Below, piece by piece: positions 61,300 to 64,000 of a stretch of DNA of 64,000 nucleotides. The position numbers and the translations under genes are program-made. A model generated the notes under the pieces. It was given only the letters and a program-made list of their open reading frames with translations. It was not told where the DNA came from and did no database searches. The number at the start of each line of letters is the position of its first letter. Position 1 is the stretch's first letter. The DNA is from an uncultured Blautia sp. (lineage in GTDB: Bacteria; Bacillota; Clostridia; Lachnospirales; Lachnospiraceae): assembly GCA_934378195.1 (NCBI GenBank), contig CAKRPO010000007.1:21231-85230 (forward strand). The letters are read 5' to 3'.

Positions 61300-62730
61300 A
61301 TGACAGATAAATACGATGACGAGATCCTGGAAGGGGAGATCAGCGAGGATGACGAGCAGGAAGAGGACAGACACGAGCCTGAGAAATATTGTACACTTTG
61401 TCATCGTGCTGAGAGCCAGGTGGGAAAGATGATCGATCTTCCGAATAACATACATATATGTCCGGACTGTATGCAGAGAAGTTTTGACAGCATGAATCAG
61501 CAGATGCAGACGGGAAATTTCAATTACGGAGATCTGTTTAATATGCCGAATGTCAGCATGATCGATCTCAGCAGCTTCCAGAATCAGATGGGACAGCAGA
61601 AGAAGCCAAAGAAGAAAAAAGTCGAAAAGAAAGAACCGGTTCTTGATCTGAAGAAAATCCCGGCTCCACACAAGATCAAGGCAACGTTGGATGAATATGT
61701 GATCGGGCAGGAATATGCCAAGAAAGTGATGTCAGTAGCCGTTTATAACCATTATAAACGAGTAGCTACAGATACGATGGATGAGATTGCGATCGAGAAA
61801 TCCAATATGCTGATGATCGGACCTACCGGCTGTGGCAAGACCTATCTGGTCAAGACACTTGCGAAACTTCTGGATGTTCCGCTTGCAATCGCAGATGCGA
61901 CCTCTCTTACCGAAGCCGGATATATCGGGGATGATATCGAGAGTGTAGTTTCCAAACTGCTTGCAGCAGCAGATAATGATGTAGAGAAAGCAGAGCATGG
62001 AATCATCTTTATTGATGAGATTGACAAGATCGCAAAGAAGAAAAATACCAACCAGCGTGATGTCAGTGGAGAAGCTGTACAGCAGGGAATGCTGAAGCTT
62101 CTGGAAGGTGCTGACGTTGAGGTGCCGATCGGTGCCAACAGCAAGAATGCAATGGTTCCGCTGACAACAGTCAATACAAGAAATATTCTTTTTATCTGCG
62201 GAGGTGCATTCCCGGATCTTGAGAATATCATCAAAGAGCGTCTGAACAAGCAGGCTTCAATTGGTTTTTATGCTGATCTGAAGGATAAATATGATGATGA
62301 TCCGCATATTCTCGAGAAGGTGACTGTAGATGATCTTCGAAGTTTCGGTATGATTCCGGAATTTATCGGCCGTCTGCCAATCCTATTTACGATGAACGGA
62401 CTTACTGAGGATATGATGGTACAGATTTTAAGCGAGCCTCGAAATGCGATTCTCAAACAGTATCAGAAGCTTCTGGCACTGGATGAGGTCAAACTGGAGT
62501 TTGAAGAGGGCGCGCTGCATGCGATCGCTGCCAAAGCAATGGAGAAGCATACTGGTGCAAGAGCACTTCGTGCAATCCTGGAGGAATACATGCTGGATAT
62601 CATGTATGAGATCCCGAAGGATGATAATATTGGACAGGTCACTATTACAAGAGAATATATAGAGGGAAATGGTGGCCCGAAGATCCTTCTCAGAGGACAG
62701 GAGGTTCCACTTCTGGAAGGAAACCACTAA
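61300..62730 (+). CDS. clpX: ClpX-like AAA+ unfoldase, divergent paralogue
   Basis: ClpX unfolds proteins and feeds them to ClpP. The 476-residue protein has an acidic N-terminus, a zinc-binding domain (YCTLCHRAE, HICPDCMQ), a Lys-rich linker, Walker A GPTGCGKTYLVKTL, pore-1 loop GYIGDDIES (usually GYVGEDVE), Walker B IIFIDEIDKIA and the ClpP-contact motif IGF. The RKH pore loop, normally GGRKHPQQEF before the NILFICGGAF segment, is replaced by GANSKNAMVPL. It is longer than usual (about 420) and has no clpP or tig neighbour. It is likely a second ClpX with altered substrate choice; the symbol names the family. Confidence 0.88.
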   Translation: MTDKYDDEILEGEISEDDEQEEDRHEPEKYCTLCHRAESQVGKMIDLPNNIHICPDCMQRSFDSMNQQMQTGNFNYGDLFNMPNVSMIDLSSFQNQMGQQKKPKKKKVEKKEPVLDLKKIPAPHKIKATLDEYVIGQEYAKKVMSVAVYNHYKRVATDTMDEIAIEKSNMLMIGPTGCGKTYLVKTLAKLLDVPLAIADATSLTEAGYIGDDIESVVSKLLAAADNDVEKAEHGIIFIDEIDKIAKKKNTNQRDVSGEAVQQGMLKLLEGADVEVPIGANSKNAMVPLTTVNTRNILFICGGAFPDLENIIKERLNKQASIGFYADLKDKYDDDPHILEKVTVDDLRSFGMIPEFIGRLPILFTMNGLTEDMMVQILSEPRNAILKQYQKLLALDEVKLEFEEGALHAIAAKAMEKHTGARALRAILEEYMLDIMYEIPKDDNIGQVTITREYIEGNGGPKILLRGQEVPLLEGNH

Positions 62731-62760
62731 ATTGTTTATAAAGAAAGAGAGGTAAGTATT

Positions 62761-63348
62761 ATGGCAAAAGACTTTTTTGGAAATCTCGGGGAAACACTTA
62801 GCAAGACAGCAAAGGAACTGAGTGGCCGTGCAGAAGAAGTCTATGAGACACAGCGCCTGAAAAACAAGATCTCCGGCGAAGAGAGACAGGTTGAAAAGGC
62901 AATGGTGGATCTCGGAAGAATCATATACAAGCGATACAAAGAAGGTATTCCGGTAGATGATGCACAGAAGGCTCTCTGTGAACAGATCAATCAGCGTATG
63001 GAGCAGATCGGGAAATACAAAACAGATATTTCTGAGTTGAAAGTAAGAAGCAAACGTTTCTGTCCGTCCTGTGGATGCCAGATTGAAAAAGATGCAGCAT
63101 TCTGTTCACAGTGCGGAGCGGCATGTCCGACACAGGAATCAGAAGAAGCGGCCGGAGATGATGTGATCGAGGGAAGTGCAACAGAAGTTGCATCCGAAGA
63201 GACAGAAGCTTCAGAAGAGTCGGCTGCTGTGGAGGAAAGCGAAACAACAGAAGAAACGGTTGAAGAAGAGACTGCAACAGAAGAGACTGAAGGTTCAGAA
63301 GCGCAGCCGGAAGAAACAGCAGAAGAAAAAGAGGTAACAGAAGAATAA
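62761..63348 (+). CDS. Zinc-ribbon protein with acidic tail, unknown function
   Basis: The 195-residue protein has a helical N-terminal half (FFGNLGETLSKTAKELS and a coiled-coil-like region to about residue 95), one zinc ribbon (FCPSCGCQIEKDAAFCSQCG, residues about 101-120), and a Glu/Thr/Ser/Ala-only tail of about 70 residues. No membrane segment or signal peptide is seen, so it is probably cytoplasmic. It lies 30 bases after the clpX-like gene with AGAGAGGTAAG before the ATG, so the two are likely co-transcribed and may work together. Confidence 0.78.
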   Translation: MAKDFFGNLGETLSKTAKELSGRAEEVYETQRLKNKISGEERQVEKAMVDLGRIIYKRYKEGIPVDDAQKALCEQINQRMEQIGKYKTDISELKVRSKRFCPSCGCQIEKDAAFCSQCGAACPTQESEEAAGDDVIEGSATEVASEETEASEESAAVEESETTEETVEEETATEETEGSEAQPEETAEEKEVTEE

Positions 63349-63367
63349 AAAATAACGAGGGGATAAA

Positions 63368-63875
63368 ATGAAACAGAGAAATACATACAGAAGCGTTCAA
63401 TCAGCTGGTACGCTATAACAGCAAATCACGAAATTTCAGGAGTGGCGCAGCGACAGTCAATAAATATCTGAAAGCAAATGGATACACCAGGACAGGATGT
63501 CATCATACATTACATCCGGCATCGTCTTCTTATTCCGGAGACGGACAGAGCAATGCAGCATCAGCAAAGGACTGCGGAGTTCTGTTGGAGAAAATTTACA
63601 ATGGTACCTGTGTATCAGCGAAGTATTCCAGAGAGATGAAGAATCTTCTTCTGAAACAGACAAGAAGATGGAAGATTCCGGCAGGAATTCCGTCAGGCAT
63701 CAAGGTTGCCAACAAGACCGGAGAGACATCCAGTGTACAGCATGATATAGCTCTTGTTTATGGAAAGAAAACAGATTACGTTATCTGCGTCTTTTCTAAT
63801 ACAGGAAGTGAAGGATACGCCGTATCACGGATACAGAGCATTTCCAAAACAGTATATAATTATCTGAATAAATAA
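63368..63875 (+). pseudogene. Beta-lactamase-like serine hydrolase with internal deletion
   Basis: From 63372 one frame stays open to the TAA at 63875 and encodes about 167 residues resembling the C-terminal part of class A beta-lactamase-like hydrolases: EAFNQLVRYNSKSRN, VNKYLKANGY, DCGVLLEKIYNGTCVS and VANKTGETSSVQHDIALVYG with the KTG motif. There is no in-frame ATG and the SxxK-bearing half is missing. An ATG with GAGGGG site at 63368 starts a different frame (MKQRNTYRSV) that stops soon. The simplest reading is an internal, frame-shifting deletion that left the start and the 3' half. Confidence 0.78.
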
Positions 63876-63880
63876 AAAAG

Positions 63881-63920
63881 CAGACCGGGATGAGCGAAGA
63901 ACTCGTTCCGGTCTGTTTTT
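63881..63920 (+). terminator. Terminator after the pseudogene
   Basis: CAGACCGG (63881-63888) / CCGGTCTG (63908-63915) with inner GAG / CTC pairing, followed by TTTTT. Confidence 0.85.
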
Positions 63921-63934
63921 GCGTAAAAAAAGAA

Positions 63935-64000
63935 TGCAGGAGATGGGACTTGAACCCACACGATCTTGCGACCACAGGCACCTGAAGCCTGCGCGTCTGC
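63935..64000 (-). tRNA. tRNA-Leu (anticodon CAG), 5' part outside the window
   Basis: Read on the minus strand: anticodon stem CAGGC / GCCTG with loop TTCAGGT (anticodon CAG), a long variable region, T-arm GTGGG-TTCAAGT-CCCAT, acceptor 3' strand CTCCTGC and discriminator A. CCA is not encoded. The D-arm and the 5' acceptor strand lie beyond the right edge. The long variable arm fits a class II (leucine) tRNA. Confidence 0.9.

Overview
The window looks like chromosome from an endospore-forming Lachnospiraceae (Clostridia), most like Blautia or a relative. I infer this from the gene order comEC-holA, nadBC-niaR-nadA, rpsT, gpr-spoIIP-lepA, hemW-uvrA-mreB, the spore genes gpr and spoIIP, Gram-positive style ribosome sites with several TTG/GTG starts, sigma-A type promoters, and wall genes (YbbR, LCP, L,D-transpeptidase, D-Ala-D-Ala carboxypeptidases). 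No rRNA, CRISPR array, phage or insertion sequence is visible.

Bases 1-28,200 are mostly housekeeping: competence/DNA metabolism (comEC, holA, uvrA, recD2, comFC), de novo NAD synthesis with its own repressor (nadB, nadC, niaR, nadA, with a palindromic operator lying on the promoter), ribosomal protein S20, sporulation (gpr, spoIIP), lepA, hemW, mreB, then a c-di-AMP operon (two membrane proteins, cdaA, ybbR) followed by an HPr-family gene and a large secreted L,D-transpeptidase with cell-wall-binding-like repeats.

Bases 28,240-59,544 form one large cell-surface polysaccharide region. rfbB, rfbA, rfbC and rfbD (dispersed) make dTDP-L-rhamnose. wzm/wzt encode an ABC exporter whose ATPase has a C-terminal extension, and the next gene joins a methyltransferase to a kinase-like domain and a coiled coil, an architecture like the O-antigen chain terminator WbdD. 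Two large paralogous double glycosyltransferases, three more GT2 enzymes, an initiating undecaprenyl-phosphate sugar transferase and an LCP wall-ligase complete a rhamnose-rich wall glycan pathway.

Embedded in it (29,426-35,538) is the most interesting part: a compact cassette of an ATP-grasp/PLP-enzyme fusion, a second ATP-grasp protein, two small SMR-type membrane proteins, an ArnC/GtrB-like polyprenyl-phosphate glycosyltransferase and a WecE-like sugar aminotransferase. With rfbA/rfbB upstream in metabolism and the YfhO-like membrane protein at 48,433, it can be read as a pathway that makes an aminosugar (dTDP-Fuc4N), acylates it, loads it on undecaprenyl phosphate, flips it and adds it to a wall polymer. 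This is inference from family architecture.

Other points: a D-Ala-D-Ala carboxypeptidase paralogue that has lost its catalytic serine and KTG motif (51,080-52,333); a ClpX paralogue without the RKH loop (61,300-62,730), behind a promoter and a structured leader; a 5'-deleted beta-lactamase-like pseudogene (63,368-63,875); a family of short dispersed repeats around GTGAACAGTAAC; and a partial tRNA-Leu(CAG) running off the right edge.
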